From Nageia nagi (Eukaryota > Pinophyta): a stretch of 64,000 nt of DNA. Positions 47,565 through 59,477 of the stretch are shown in pieces. Under the pieces are notes generated by a model that was given only the letters and a program-made list of their open reading frames with translations, ran no database searches and was not told where the DNA came from. Positions within the stretch are counted from its first letter, which is position 1, and the number at the start of each line of letters is the position of its first letter. The stretch covers positions 5,704,001 to 5,768,000 of the forward strand of contig JBITNC010000002.1 of the NCBI GenBank assembly GCA_050084985.1. Direction: 5' to 3'. A program made the translations under genes and the position numbers.

Positions 47565-49140
47565 CTAGGATATAAGGTTTATGTTTTAAGGTTTAGGATG
47601 CAGGGTGTAGGGTTTAAGTTTTAAGATGTAGGATTTTGGGTTTACATTTAGGGTTTAGGATCTAAGGTTTAGGGTTTAGGATGTAGGGTTTATTTAGGGT
47701 TTAAGGTTTATGAAAAAAGGGTTTAGGGTTTATGATGAAGGGTGTAGGGTTTAGGGTTTATGATGAAGGGTGTAGGGTCTAGGGATTATGATGAAGGGTT
47801 TAGGGTTGTATAAAATTAAGGTTGAAAAAAAATTACGATTGTAAAAAAATACAATTGTATAAATTAGGGTTGTAAAAATTTAGGGTTGAAAAATTAGGGT
47901 TGTAAAAATTAGGGTTGTAAAAATTAGGGTTGGAAAAATTAGGGTTGTAAAAAATCAAGTTCATAAAAAATTTGGGTTGTAAAAAATTAGGGTTGTAAAA
48001 ATCAAGGTTGTGAAAAATCAAGGTTGTAAAAAATTAGGGTTGTAAAAATCAAGGTTGTGAAAAAATTAAGGTTGTAAAAAATCAAGGTTGTAAAAAATTA
48101 GGTTGTAAAAATTAGGATTGTAAATAATTAGGGTTGTAAAAATTAAGGTTGTAAAAATTAGGGTTGTAAAAAATTAGGGTTGTAAAAATTAGGGTTGTAA
48201 AAAATTAAGGTTGTAAAAATTAGGGTTGTAAATAATTAGGGTTTAGGTTTAAGTTTTATGGTTTAGGATTTAAGGTTTAGGGTTAAGGGTTTATGATAAA
48301 GGGTTTAGGGTTAAGGATGGAAGGTTTAGGGTTCAAGTTTTATGGTTTAGGGTGTAGCATTTAGGGCTTAAGATGTAGGGTATAGGGTTTAGGGTTTATC
48401 CGTTAAGGTTTAATATGTAGGGGTTAAGGTTTATGGTGACAGGTTTAAAGTTTATGATAAAGGGTTTATGGTTTAGGATGTAGGGTTTAGGGTTTATGGT
48501 TTAGGGTGTAGGGTTAAAGGTTTAGGGATTAATGTTCAAGATTTAGGATTTAAGGTTTAGGATGTAGGATTTAAGGTTTATGATGAAGGGTTTAGGGTTT
48601 AGGATTTATGATGAAGGGTTTAGGGTTTATGATGAAAGGTTTAAGGTTTATGATGGAGGGTTTAGGGTTTAGGATGTAGGGTTTAGGGTTTAGGTTTTAT
48701 GGTTTAGGGTTTAGAGTTCAAGGTTTTGAATATATAGTTTATGTTTTATGGTTTAAGGTTTAGGATGTAGGGTTTAGGGTTTATGATATTAGGTTTTAGG
48801 ATGTAGGGTTTAAGTTTTATGGTTTAGACTTTAAGGTTTAGGGTGTAAGGTTTAAGGTTTAGGATGTAGGGTTTATGGTTTATCCATTAAGGTTTAATAT
48901 GTAGGGGTTAATGTTTAAGGTTTATGGTGAAGGGTTTAAGGTTTATGATAAAGGGTTTAGGGTTTAGGATGTAAGGTTTAGGGTTTAAGGTTTATGGTTT
49001 AGGGAGGTTTTAAGGTTTAAGGTTCAAGATTTAGGATTTAAGGTTTAAGGTTTAGGATGTAGGGTTTAGGGTTTATGATGAAGGGTTTAGGATTTATGAT
49101 GAAGGGTTTAGGGTTTAAGATGTAGGGTTTAGGTTTTATG
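47565..49140 (+). repeat. Degenerate TTTAGGG-like satellite array
   Basis: Starts with the second CTAGG target copy. Two textures alternate: GGGTTTAGGGTTTATGATGAA-type units (47580-47800 and 48240-49140) and a ~15-bp TTAGGGTTGTAAAAA unit repeated about 25 times (47800-48235). The core is the plant telomere heptamer TTTAGGG, heavily interrupted. The frames open across it (for example the Asn/Tyr/Phe-rich reading on the minus strand) are artefacts of the repeat. Confidence 0.9.
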
Positions 49141-49417
49141 AAAGAGTGCAAATCTATTGTGATTCTAGTTTTTACTAGAATCACTTTGTCTCTTAGCTCT
49201 AACTCTTAGGAAATTAATTAGCAATCTTATTTATTTGACTATTTCAAGGCTAGATATTACCTTTACAGTGAATTTGATAGTATAGTTCATGTAAAAACCA
49301 TATGTTGAGCACTTCAATGATGTTTAACAAATCTTAAGGTATGTTATGAGGAAAAATGATCTTCCTCTCAAGTATTCCAAGTTGCTCTCATTTGTTCTCT
49401 CAGGGTTCTCAAATTCT
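49141..49417 (+). pseudogene. Copia RT/RNase H fragment directly left of copy B
   Basis: Nucleotide sequence clearly homologous to 55895-56180 inside copy B: shared phrases include AAAACCATATGTTGAGCA, CTCTCAAGTATTCCAAGTT and TTCTCAAATTCT. It stops exactly where the LTR at 49418 begins, so it is a piece of another family member, not part of copy B's own coding region. Confidence 0.8.
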
Positions 49418-49918
49418 TGTTGGAATGTATAATGCATTATTGTAAAGGTTATGTAATAATCTTCTATGTAAGTTCACTAATACTTAAGGGTATCATTTGA
49501 TACCTTAAATATTTAAGTGAATATGATAATGTAACTTGTACTACACTCCATGTCATGAGCATGCCCCTTAGGTAAAAGGAAGTGCATGTCATGCCTTTGT
49601 ACATTGGGTAAAAGGGTGATCCAAAGAGGGATTTTGGCCTATAAATAGAAGGCTTCTTCTTTGTGATTACACATATATTTGTAGAGTAAAGTTATGCTAT
49701 AGGATAAAGTGTAGGAAATTAAATTATAAGTTTTGTAAAAGATTCATATTTATAAATGAAGTAAGATTTAGTTAGTGGATGTACTCCTAGTTGGAGGAAC
49801 CACTTATATCTTGAGTTATCTTTGTGAGATTGTTTTGTGAGTTTGTTAGATGTGATTTGTGAGCTTTCATGTGATCTTAGGAGCTTAGAGTTGTTTATGT
49901 TATTCTTAAATTCTCTCA
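49418..49918 (+). repeat. 5' LTR of copia copy B (501 bp)
   Basis: TGTTGGAATGTATAATGC to TTAAATTCTCTCA. Contains the U3 inverted repeat at 49473-49521 (CACTAATACTTAAGGGTATC pairing with GATACCTTAAATATTTAAGTG) and TATAAATAG at 49640-49648. Confidence 0.95.
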
Positions 49919-49920
49919 TT

Positions 49921-49932
49921 TGGTAATAGAGC
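49921..49932 (+). other. Primer binding site of copy B (mutated)
   Basis: TGGTAATAGAGC, two mismatches to the tRNA-iMet complement TGGTATCAGAGC, two bases after the LTR. Confidence 0.85.
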
Positions 49933-50007
49933 TTAGTGTGGGAGCTCTTCTTCAACATTGTTATGTGAAAGGTTCATCTCACTCCTCCCTCCAACTACTT
50001 TGGTGAG

Positions 50008-52730
50008 GTAAAAGATTTGAAGGTATAATATTTGTTTCAAGATTATTATTTTTTGTTTCTCATAATGTTTTAGTAACATTGTTATAAGTTGAAATGTTGT
50101 AGAAAATTTACTTACATATTATTGCTATAGTATTACTAACACTGCTTTGTTAGTTACATTTTTTTTTATATAGTAAATAATATGTTATAGTTAAGCTTGA
50201 ATTTTCTATATATTCAAATTTTTACACAAATTAAATGTAAAAATTTGAGGGAGGTATTACCATCTATTTTTTCAAAATATTTGTAAAATTGATTTATTTA
50301 AAATAAGAGATTACCTTTATTTTTTAAATAAGTCTAGTTTCTCCAAAAAAAAAATGGAAGAGGAGGTTGCATTTTTTTACAATATATATATTTTTCTAAA
50401 ATAGGAGGAAGGGGTATTTATTTCAAAAAAATTTCATTTACCTTTTTCCAAATGTTTATACATTTTTTTTTGGAATTACAAAGTAAACAATTTAGGCCAC
50501 TTGATATATATATATATATATATATGCTTGATAAGGGGAAGCCAAGGGAGCTGAGACCCTTCTTCTTTATTGTGGCCTATTAATAACCCTCACGGTTGTC
50601 TGCTTCTCCTGCTTATGACCCCCTTACTTCATGTAGGTCCATTTTGTTTTCCTCCCTTTACCTGGTAAAATGGGGGTGTTCTTACTTTAGTTTACAATGT
50701 GTGTTGGTTGTAGGCGTGACATTTTTTTTCCTTCTAAGCCTCTTCCCTTCACTCCCCATGAAGTCTCCTTTGCTCCTCTCTACTCGCATATTTTCTTTTT
50801 GAAATCGTAGTATGTATATCCTGTGGCTATTTGACTACCTTTTGTTGTGGCATATCTTAGGGTCATTGCACTCCATGAAAAGAGGTGTTTCACATATCCA
50901 TATTGTGCTCTCTCCCTCTCAACATTTTCCCTTATCTTCTGGTAGGTCAATGACTACCTTTTTTTTCTTACTAGCATTTTTTTTGTTTGCATTTCATTTT
51001 TTTTACCTATCCACCAACCCTTTATCATTATGATCAATTGGTGAATGTTTGTCTTTAAAAGAGGATTTTTTTTGTTATATGATTTTGGTTTCTCATTAAT
51101 GGATGGGTGTCCTCTTTAAGTAAAATGTCTAACTTTGCATTAATAGACATGTAAAATTTAAATGCAACTTTTGAGTACATGCCTTTCATTTCCATTTTTT
51201 TTTACTTCTCATTAATTATCTCAAAGGATTAATGATAGTACTTTTTTACTTGTTTAAAAGGAGTAATACTTACTCATCATCTTTTTTCTTAAAAAAAATA
51301 AAAAATAAAAAAAAGTTGAGGCAATTTTTTTTTTAGACTTAATATTGAAAGTTAAGTAGAATTTCCTTAAAAGGAAGTTTTTAGAAGCAATTTTTTTAAA
51401 ATGCTTAAAATTAAAATTTTGCCTTGAACAAATTTTTAGTGTTTATAAATTTGGCATTAAAAAGTGCAATAGTGGCAATTTTTTTAAGGCACCTTCATAA
51501 ATCACTTAAGCAAAAGTGGTAATTTTTTACTTTAAATATGGCATCATTTTTTATAAATACTTAGGTATTATATTGACAAACATGCATACTATTCTTTTAA
51601 TGCTATTTAAGGATCATGTTTAAGTATAAGAGGGGAAAGTTTATGAATTTCTTTACTTAAACTTTTAGATCCTTTATGTTTAGAAAGAATGCATAAGAAT
51701 TATGTGAATACCTCTTAAGTGCTTACTTTAAATTCTTTATGAATGAACTTGTTTTTGTGTGTAAATGATGCATGCTTATTACTTAAATTTTTTAAGTTAA
51801 TGATGCATTCTTATTTATTAATTTTTTAAATTATGGGAATAATGCATTTTAAGAATCTTTGATGACTCATTTTTTTCTTTATGCAAAGTATGGAATGGAT
51901 TTGTGCAAATTAAGGAATGATGTAAAGATGTCTTTTATGGGTTTGTAAACAAAATCCATTGGACTCTTATGTTTCAAGTTATGAATGAATAATGACTTTT
52001 TTTGCTTATGCTCTTTTACTTCATGTTTCGTATTTTGATTTATTTACTTATGCAAAAATGTAAATATTGATATGAACAACCCCCTAAAATGAACACATCC
52101 TCATGTACATTCTACAACATAACTTGTTTGGGGAGCCATGAGGTGAGGACAAATAGATTGGAGCCTTTAAGTTTGACGATCCAAATGGTGAAAAGTTCGT
52201 ACTTCTCAATTGCACCTAAGTCATTTGTTGGTTTAGACATAACTATAATAGGTGGATAGGCATGTGTGTATTGATACCACATGTTCGCATGTCCATTCAG
52301 AGATTATCCTAATAACTTAGGAGGATAACTTGAAACCTGAACAAGATTAATAATTTGGTCGATCCAATAAATATCATAACTTTGGAAAATAGTAGGTACT
52401 TCTCCTTATGAGAGTATGATACTAACCAAAGTAAATAGATTGAGGATTGGTAGTACTTGAGGTCCTCTTATGTGGGCATTTAAGTGAAGGTCTAATTTTA
52501 AATAAGAAAATAAGCTTCAATAATATCAATCTACATCTACAGTTTTTGAGATGAGAAATGTATTTGGATACATAGGCTATTATTTGAGTTGTAAAATAAT
52601 TGCACTTGTGAATCAAATCAAACATGTCTTTATTATTAAATTTAACATGTATTATTTACTTGGTTAAAACTTAACATATAATGTTATTTATTGAACTACA
52701 TGCTTGTTATTTTTTCACATCTTTATGTAG
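50008..52730 (+). other. Leader of copia copy B; candidate intron
   Basis: Bounded by TTTGGTGAG|GTAAAAG and a T-rich tract then TTTATGTAG|CAAATGG, equivalent to the splice-like ends in copy A; the ATG of gag follows 3 nt later. Interior homology to copy A is clear in 51900-52500. Contains an (AT) run at 50502-50525. No ORF of note. Confidence 0.5.
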
Positions 52731-52733
52731 CAA

Positions 52734-55700
52734 ATGGGAGATTTCTTTTTACATAAACACATTCTTGATGCTTCTAACTTTGGGATTTGAGAACCTTAGA
52801 TGAGAGTTAAGTTGTAAGCAAAGAAGCTTTAGTAAATAGTGAATGAGAAGCTTGTTACTCCTACATATGAGAAGGCACTTGAGGCCTACAATACGAAAAA
52901 TGAGTTGTTAACCTTCATGATTTTTTATGCAATTTTAGATGATGTGCTCCTAATAATTTCCTCTTAAACCTTCATAAAGCTTAGGATAACCTTAAGCAAA
53001 TCTACCTTGATTCAAGGTTTTCAAGAAGGTTTAGCATTCTTTAAAAGTTACTTTAATCTCGTCAAGTGGTAGATGAAAATGTAACTATCTAGTTGAATAA
53101 AATAATTGAACTTAAAACCCAACTTATTGCTTATGGGTGCAATTGGATCAATGATGAGTTCATATTCTTTATCATTCTCCAATGCTTTTCTTCAAAGTTT
53201 GGTAACTTTATGATGATTATGAAAATAAGGCTTGATGATGAAGAAGAAGTATTCTCCTTTGAGAACTTTTTTAAGTTCATTTTGAAGCATGAGAAAATTC
53301 TTAACAAAAAAAGTGTTGATTTCTTCTCCTAAAGATAATAACGTTGCTCTTGGAGCAACCAAAACTCTTTTCAAGAAAAAGTTCAACCATAAAAAGAAAT
53401 CCTATCCTTCCTTCAAAAAGTTTGAGAAAAGAGGCAATGGCTACAATAGTAGTAGGAATAATAGCAATAACAGCAACAACAGGAATAATAACAACAGTAG
53501 CAAGAATAATGGTAACAACAACCACTTCAAGCAAAGAGATGGAAAAAATAGTAAACAATCTAAATTTTAAGATAAATTTTGATGGTAATTGTAACTATTA
53601 TGGCATCCAAGGTCACAAAGAAGTTGATTGCTACAAAAAAAAGAGAAAAAAAATAAAGCAATGGTAATGTAAAGAAATTCAAAAGAAAGAAGAATATTCA
53701 AGCTAGTTTTACTATGATGCTCTACTCCATGTCTCGCATTTTTTCATCTGATTGGATTGTTGACTCTAGTTGCACTAATCACCTATGCTTTGAAAATGAA
53801 AAGTTTGGGAACTTTTATAAGTATAGAAAAGATGTGATTATGATAGGTGATAATTCTACCCTTGAAGTCCAAGGAATTGGGAGTGTGTTGATTCATGGGA
53901 AGGTTCTTGATAATGTGCTTTATGTTTCTAATCTTAGGATGAACCTTCTTTTTATGATCTAAGTTGTAAGAAAAGGGTACTTTTTTGAGTTCAAATCTCA
54001 ATCCTGGTGCATGAAGAAAGGAATTACCATGTTGGTTAAAGGGTCAGTAAAAGATGATCTCTACATTATAGATCAAGTTCCAACAAAGATATGTCTTGCT
54101 ACAAATATGTGCTCTAGATGTAATCTTTGGCATCAAAATTGAGGACACCTTAATAATAAGAGTATTCAAGTCATGAAAGATCATGAACTTATGGAAGGTT
54201 CACCTTCAATTTCTCCTTCGATTGGTCTATTTAATAAGTTCATTCTTGGCAAGATGCATAGATAAAAATTTGAAAAAGATAAGGCAATAAGAGCATCTCA
54301 AACTTTTCAACTTGTGCATTCAGATTTAATGGGTCCATTTTGGACTAAGTCGCTTGGAAGAGCATCTTACATCTTGACCTTCATTGATAACTTTAGTAAA
54401 ATGACTTTTGGGTATCTATTTGAGCATAAGGATCAAACCTTTGAGAGTTTTAAAATTTTTAAGGCTTTTATTGAGAATCAAACTAACCTTAAAATCAAGA
54501 TGTTGAGATCAGATAATGGGGGAGAATATAATAACAATGAGTTCAATGACTATTGTGTTAAGTATGGAATCAAGATGTAATTTACAATTCCTTACACTCC
54601 TCAATAAAATGATGTTATCAAAAGGAAAAATAAGATAATTATGGAAATGGTTAGATACATGCTGGGTAATCTTCCTAATTTCTTATGGGGTGAAGCTATG
54701 AGCTCTACCATTTACACCTTGAATAGGTGTCCTATAAAAGTTATTCAGAGTAAAACTACTTTTGAGGTTGTGGTCAGGAAGAAAATCTAACATTTCTCAC
54801 CTTAAGTTATTTGGTTATGAAGCATTCTTCTACATTATTTATGAGAAAAAAAGAAGTTAGATAAAAAAGCTAAAAAATGCATCTTTGTGGGTTATAACAA
54901 TCAACATAGAGGCTATAAGCTCTACTCTCCATCCTACAAAGCAGTGTTCATTTCAAGGGATATAAAGTTCAATAAACTTTACAAAGAATCTACTTCTAAT
55001 GAGGATGTTGATGATCTAGATGACTCGTTAGTTGCTCTTAGATGGTTGGATATTGATATAAATAAATCATCTTAGAATCAAAACTCTATAACTCAAATAG
55101 TAACAAGGAGTATGACCTTGAACAATTATTTATTTTCCAAGATTGACAACAAACATGAGCCCTCATCCTTTAAATAAGCTTCTAAGAATGAGTGCTGGAT
55201 GGAAGCTATGAAAATGGAGTATGAGGCTCTTATGAAAAATGAAACTTGAAATTTGGTTCCTTATCCCAATGAGAAGAATGTGATTAGCAATAAGTGGATC
55301 TATAAGGTCAAGTTCAATTTAGGTAGGGATATTGAGAAATATAAGACAAGGTTAGTAGCCAAAAGTTTTACTACTATGAGAATTATCCTTGCCCTTTCTA
55401 CAACTTAAGGATGGAAAGTTTTTCAACTTGAAAAAAAGAATGCATTCCTCAATGGTGACTTAGATGTGGAAATATTCTTGAATCAACTATAAGGGTTTAT
55501 TATGGAAGGCAAAGAGTCCTTTGTGTGCAAGCTAAAGAAGTCATTGTATGGATTTAAGCAAGCACCTAGAGCATGGTATAAGAAGATTTTAGAATACTTT
55601 ACAGACATTGATTTCTCTAAGTGCTTTTTAGACTTTGATTTATATGTGCTCACTCAAGGAAAATATGTGGTCTTGATTCTCCTTTATGTGGATGATTCTT

Positions 55701-56640
55701 TTGATTACTGGAAATAATGATAAAATCATTAAAAAGTGCATATCCAAACTTAAAGCAACACTTAAATTGATTGATCTTGGTCTCTTGTACTACTATCTTG
55801 GAATGTAAGTGTATCAATACAAGGATTTTACTTATTTCAGTCAATATAAGTATATATAAGACATATTGCAAAAGTTTGGAATGGAGGAGTGTAGATATGT
55901 TGTGATATCAGTTTCTCTTGGAATCATTATTTCTCTAAGCTCCAACACTCAGTTAGCTAATGCTACAGCTTACAGGTAATTAATTGATAGGTTTTTTATA
56001 TTTAATTATTCTCAGGTCAGATATTGCCTTTCTAGTGAATCTAATGGTAATTCATGCAAAAACCATATGTTGAGCATCTCAATGCTGTTAAAAAAATCTT
56101 AAGATATATTGTACAGACTAAGGATCTTGCTCTCAAATATTCTAAGTTTCCCTCATTTGTTTTCTCTAGATTCTCAAATTCTAACTATGAGGGAGATAGA
56201 GATGATAGAAAATCAACCTCTGCATATGTGTTTAGCATTGGTTCAAGTGCTATCTCTTAAGCTTCCAAGAAGTAGCCTGTTATTTCTCTTTCAACCATAA
56301 AAGTTGAAAATCATGCCATATCTATTATAGCCCAAGAAGCCATTTGTCTAAAGCATCTTGTGAAAGAAATTAGGTATGAGCGTGGTTCATATTTGATTTT
56401 TTTAAACAATAATTCAATGATATCTTTTGCTAAGAATCCTATGTTCCATCAAAGAATAAAATATGTGGAAATCTAAGCATATTTTATCATGGAGAAGGTT
56501 CTTGATGGCATCATACACTTGGAGTATTATTTATCCACCTTGAAATCCTCTGATTTATTCACTAAGCCCCTTCTAAAAGCTTAGTTCTGTAAGCTTAGGA
56601 ATGTTATTAGGTTGGTGAAGTTACCCTAAAGGGGGAGTGA
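52734..56640 (+). pseudogene. Copia gag-pol, copy B, multiply broken
   Basis: Gag 52734-53330 (ASNFG.., LITQLIAYGCNWINDEF-like), Asn-rich linker, zinc knuckle CNYYGIQGHKEVDC near 53590-53631 (second Cys replaced by Tyr), protease DWIVDSSCTNHLCF near 53752 (DSG to DSS), pre-integrase WHQN..GHLNNKSIQVMK near 54130, integrase HSDLMGPFWTKSLG and KIKMLRSDNGGEYNNNEFND (54314-54560), RT KSLYGFKQAPRAWYKKILEY and LLYVDD then a frameshift into LITGNN (55530-55720), RNase H HLNAVKKILRY and DDRKSTSAYVFSIG (56060-56250). It would encode capsid, protease, integrase and reverse transcriptase. More than twenty stops or frameshifts. Confidence 0.9.
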
Positions 56641-56641
56641 A

Positions 56642-57357
56642 GTTTGGATTCTTATGTTGAATTCATGTTTGTGATGACAACTTCACCCTTACAAGGATTT
56701 TATGCTGTATAATGTTTATTTTGTTGCACACTTTCATGGTAAGTTAGCTCTGTGTGAGGAACTTGTAAAAATTTTAGAGCAAAAAGATTGTCCAATCTAG
56801 CACTATTTAGTTATCCATGTGTGAGAAACTCTTATGTGTCTTTTGGTACTATTCAGTTATCCATATGTGAGAAACTCTTATGTGCATGCTCTATTTTGTA
56901 ATAATAATCAACACATGTTTTATATACAATAGGTGACTATGAGTTTTAGCTTGACATCTTTGTGATAACTTATAGAGCATCATTGATCAGTTTATGATGG
57001 TATTTGTTTGATTCATCTATCCTTGTTGATATGAATATGATGCATCTAACTGATCTTATTGTTTGAGCTGCTTATAACTTGCAAGTTCTCTTGAGATTAT
57101 AGGTTACTTACTTTAGGTATGCAAGCTCTTGGAGACTCTTCATGACTTCCAGTTGAATGACTACTTCATGTACATTGAAATCAATTGTGGTTAATGATTG
57201 TATTTGGCAAAGTAGTAAGTCTCAAACAAAATCTTTCTTACTTCACAAATATGTAAAAATTTCTCATCTTTGTTGTATCTGTTTGGAGGAGAACTCTTTT
57301 ACTTTCTCTCTTCCTTCTCTCTTATTCGCTCTATCCCAATATTGCATTAAAAGAGAA
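56642..57357 (+). other. 3' spacer of copy B between pol and 3' LTR
   Basis: Begins after a strong purine tract AAAGGGGGAG (56630-56639) that looks like a polypurine tract but is not next to the LTR. Contains a duplicated phrase, CAGTTATCCATATGTGAGAAACTCTTATGTG with its partner about 60 bp upstream (about 56810 and 56865), and ends with CATTAAAAGAGAA against the 3' LTR. No ORF longer than 71 codons. Confidence 0.7.
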
Positions 57358-57858
57358 TGTTGGAATGTATAATGCATTATTGTATAGGTTTTGTAATAAT
57401 CTTCTATGTAAGTTCACTAATACGTAAGGGTATCATTTGATACCTTGAGTATTTAAATGAATATGATAATGTAACTTGTCCTACACTCCATGTCATGAGC
57501 ATGCCCCTTGGGTAAAAGGGAGTGCATGTCATGCCTTTGTACATTGGGTAAAAGGGTTATCCAAAGAGGGATTTTGGTCTATAAATAGAAGGCTTCCTCT
57601 TTTTGGTTACACACCAATTTGTGAAGTAAAGTTATGCTATAGGATAGAGTGTAGGAAATGAGATTAGAATTTTTGTAAGAGATTCATATTTGTGAATGGA
57701 GTAAGATCTAGTTAGTGGATGTACTTCTAGTTGGAGGAACCACTTATATGTTAAGTTATCTTTGTGATATTGCTTTGTGAGTTTGTTAGATGTGATTTGT
57801 AAGCTTTTATGTGATCTTGGAAGTTTAGAGTTATTTATGTTATTATTAAATTCTCTCA
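57358..57858 (+). repeat. 3' LTR of copia copy B (501 bp)
   Basis: Exactly the length of the 5' LTR; starts TGTTGGAATG, ends TTAAATTCTCTCA, with TATAAATAG at 57580-57588 and the U3 inverted repeat at about 57413-57461. Confidence 0.95.
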
Positions 57859-58790
57859 ACATAACGGTATATTAGAAGTGATCATTACAACCCTACCTCC
57901 ACTATTGACAATTTAACCCTTGCCTAACCAACACGAGCTCTAGGCTCAATATGGCAGCTAAAAGGGCTTCTTAGGGCTAAGTCTTAGCATGGTGACTAAA
58001 TGTGTCTCCATTTTGCAATGGGGCATTAGGAATGCCATCGAATGAGTAGTTTATGGCTTGCCAAGAGTATCAACACTCAATGACATAGCCAATGGATTGA
58101 AACCCATTAATTTTGCCCATGCAACTCTCATCTCCTTTATTTATAGTCGTTCGATAGAATGTAACAACTCCTATCCTAAGGAAAGACTACCTTGGTGATC
58201 AAATCCAAGTGTAGCTCGCTCTATGGCTCAATAATTATGGTGGTGGAAACTTAAGAAAATAAGAATCAATGGTTGGTCATCACATCCAACTTATTGATGT
58301 TCATTTTAAAGGCATCATGCATATGCATCTAAGAAAAAAATAACTATATTAACATTGCACTAACATTAACATAACATTAACATTAACATCATATTAATTA
58401 TATTAACATAACATTAACATCTAGTTATCTAAATTAGCATGCCATTAACATCGAATGAACACTAACATCACATTAACTATATTAACACAACATTAACATT
58501 GCATTGACTATATTGGCATGGCATTAACATCACATTAACACTAATACCATGTTAACTCTAACATAACACAACATTAAAATAATATGAACATAACATTACC
58601 ATAATATGGACATAACATTAAAATAATATGAACATATTATTAACATTGAATTACATCAAATATTGACATATAGCATTACCATATCTTACCAACAAGTCAC
58701 ATAACAATATATTAGAAGTGATCATTACAACTCTACTTCTAGCATCAATAATTTAACCCATGTCTAATCGACGTGTTCTTCAAGCTTGAT
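57859..58790. repeat. Duplicated ~95-bp block, ~835 bp apart
   Basis: ACATAAC(G/A)(G/A)TATATTAGAAGTGATCATTACAAC begins at 57859 and again near 58691; both continue CTCTAC(C/T)TC... ...AATTTAACCC(T/A)TG(C/T)CTAA(C/T)C. The first copy abuts the 3' LTR of copy B, so the duplicated block is host-side sequence into which or beside which the element lies. The interior 57960-58330 shows no gene. Confidence 0.75.
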
Positions 58791-59095
58791 AATGTTAACA
58801 TTAAAATTAACTTATAGCATTGAAATTACCATAACATTATCATTGACATATCATTAACTACCATTAGCATTAATATTAACATTAAAAATCTGACATTAAC
58901 ATATAGCATTCACATTTATGTAACATTAATTGTCACATAACATTAATATTGACATGATATTAACATATTTGAAACTCATAACATCAAAGACTAATCCAAA
59001 AACCCTAACTTGACTCATAACCTTAACGTTATCAATGTACGTATTAACATAAGTACATTAACATTAACAAAGCATTAATGATATCATAATATTAA
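58340..59095. repeat. TAACAT-type degenerate satellite
   Basis: Short words ACATTAAC, ATAACATTAACAT and ATATTAACATAACATT repeat throughout 58340-58680 and 58795-59095, separated by the duplicated block above. Likely a slippage-derived satellite with a 6-12-bp core. Confidence 0.85.
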
Positions 59096-59099
59096 AATT

Positions 59100-59470
59100 A
59101 CATTTTATTAATTTAATAGTATTTATAATTTAATTTTTTTAACGAATCAATCTAAATTATTTATGTATTTTTAAAAGTTTATATTTATGAATTTAATGTA
59201 ATATTTTTTAAGTATTTTTTATCTAAATATGATTGACAATTATTTAATATTTTAAGTATTTTAAAATTATTTAATATTTTAAGTATTTTTAAATTATTTA
59301 ATGTTATTTTTTTTATTTATTTTTTAATTTTAATTATGACTACATGATGCATTGTGTGACACATCAATGCGTCAAGTAATGTGTCAAGTCGACCATGCAA
59401 TCTTAAAAAGTAAAAAGAGGCATACCCCATGTGCCCCACTAATCATTTTTTCAATCGAATATTAGGAGAG
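59100..59470. other. AT-rich stretch with CACTA-like subterminal words
   Basis: 59100-59330 is almost pure A/T. At 59335-59400 ATGATGCATTGTGTGACACATC and AATGCGTCAAGTAATGTGTCAAG resemble the GATGCAT/GACACATT words next to the CACTA terminus at 31906, but no CACTA terminus is present. Confidence 0.35.
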
Positions 59471-59477
59471 GGATAGG

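Larger units (their letters stand above)
49418..57858 (+). mobile_element. Ty1/copia retrotransposon, copy B, complete (8.44 kb)
   Basis: Same family as the element at 1-5081. Two 501-bp LTRs, primer site, 2.8-kb leader, gag-pol pseudogene, ~720-bp 3' spacer, polypurine tract AAAAGAGAA before the 3' LTR. The 5-bp flanks do not match (ATTCT on the left, ACATA on the right), and the left flank is a copia fragment while the right flank is a TAACAT-type satellite, so one side has been rearranged after insertion or the element is a recombinant between two copies. The LTRs differ by roughly 40 bases by eye (~8 percent), indicating an old insertion. Confidence 0.92.

Noticed and set aside
47833-48021. 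Minus-strand ORF rich in Asn, Phe and Tyr
   Set aside because: It is the translation of the TTAGGGTTGTAAAAA satellite; periodicity, not coding.
50596-51033. Hydrophobic ORFs (possible membrane proteins)
   Set aside because: T-rich leader sequence of copia copy B gives Leu/Phe-rich translations by chance; not conserved in copy A.
53301-53558. Minus-strand Val/Ile-rich ORF
   Set aside because: Antisense shadow of the Asn-rich gag linker (AAT/AAC repeats) of copy B.
56637-56660. TGAAGTTTGG after a G-rich tract as the start of copy B's 3' LTR
   Set aside because: No second copy of this sequence exists at the 5' end, whereas 49418-49918 and 57358-57858 pair exactly; kept as a finding only.
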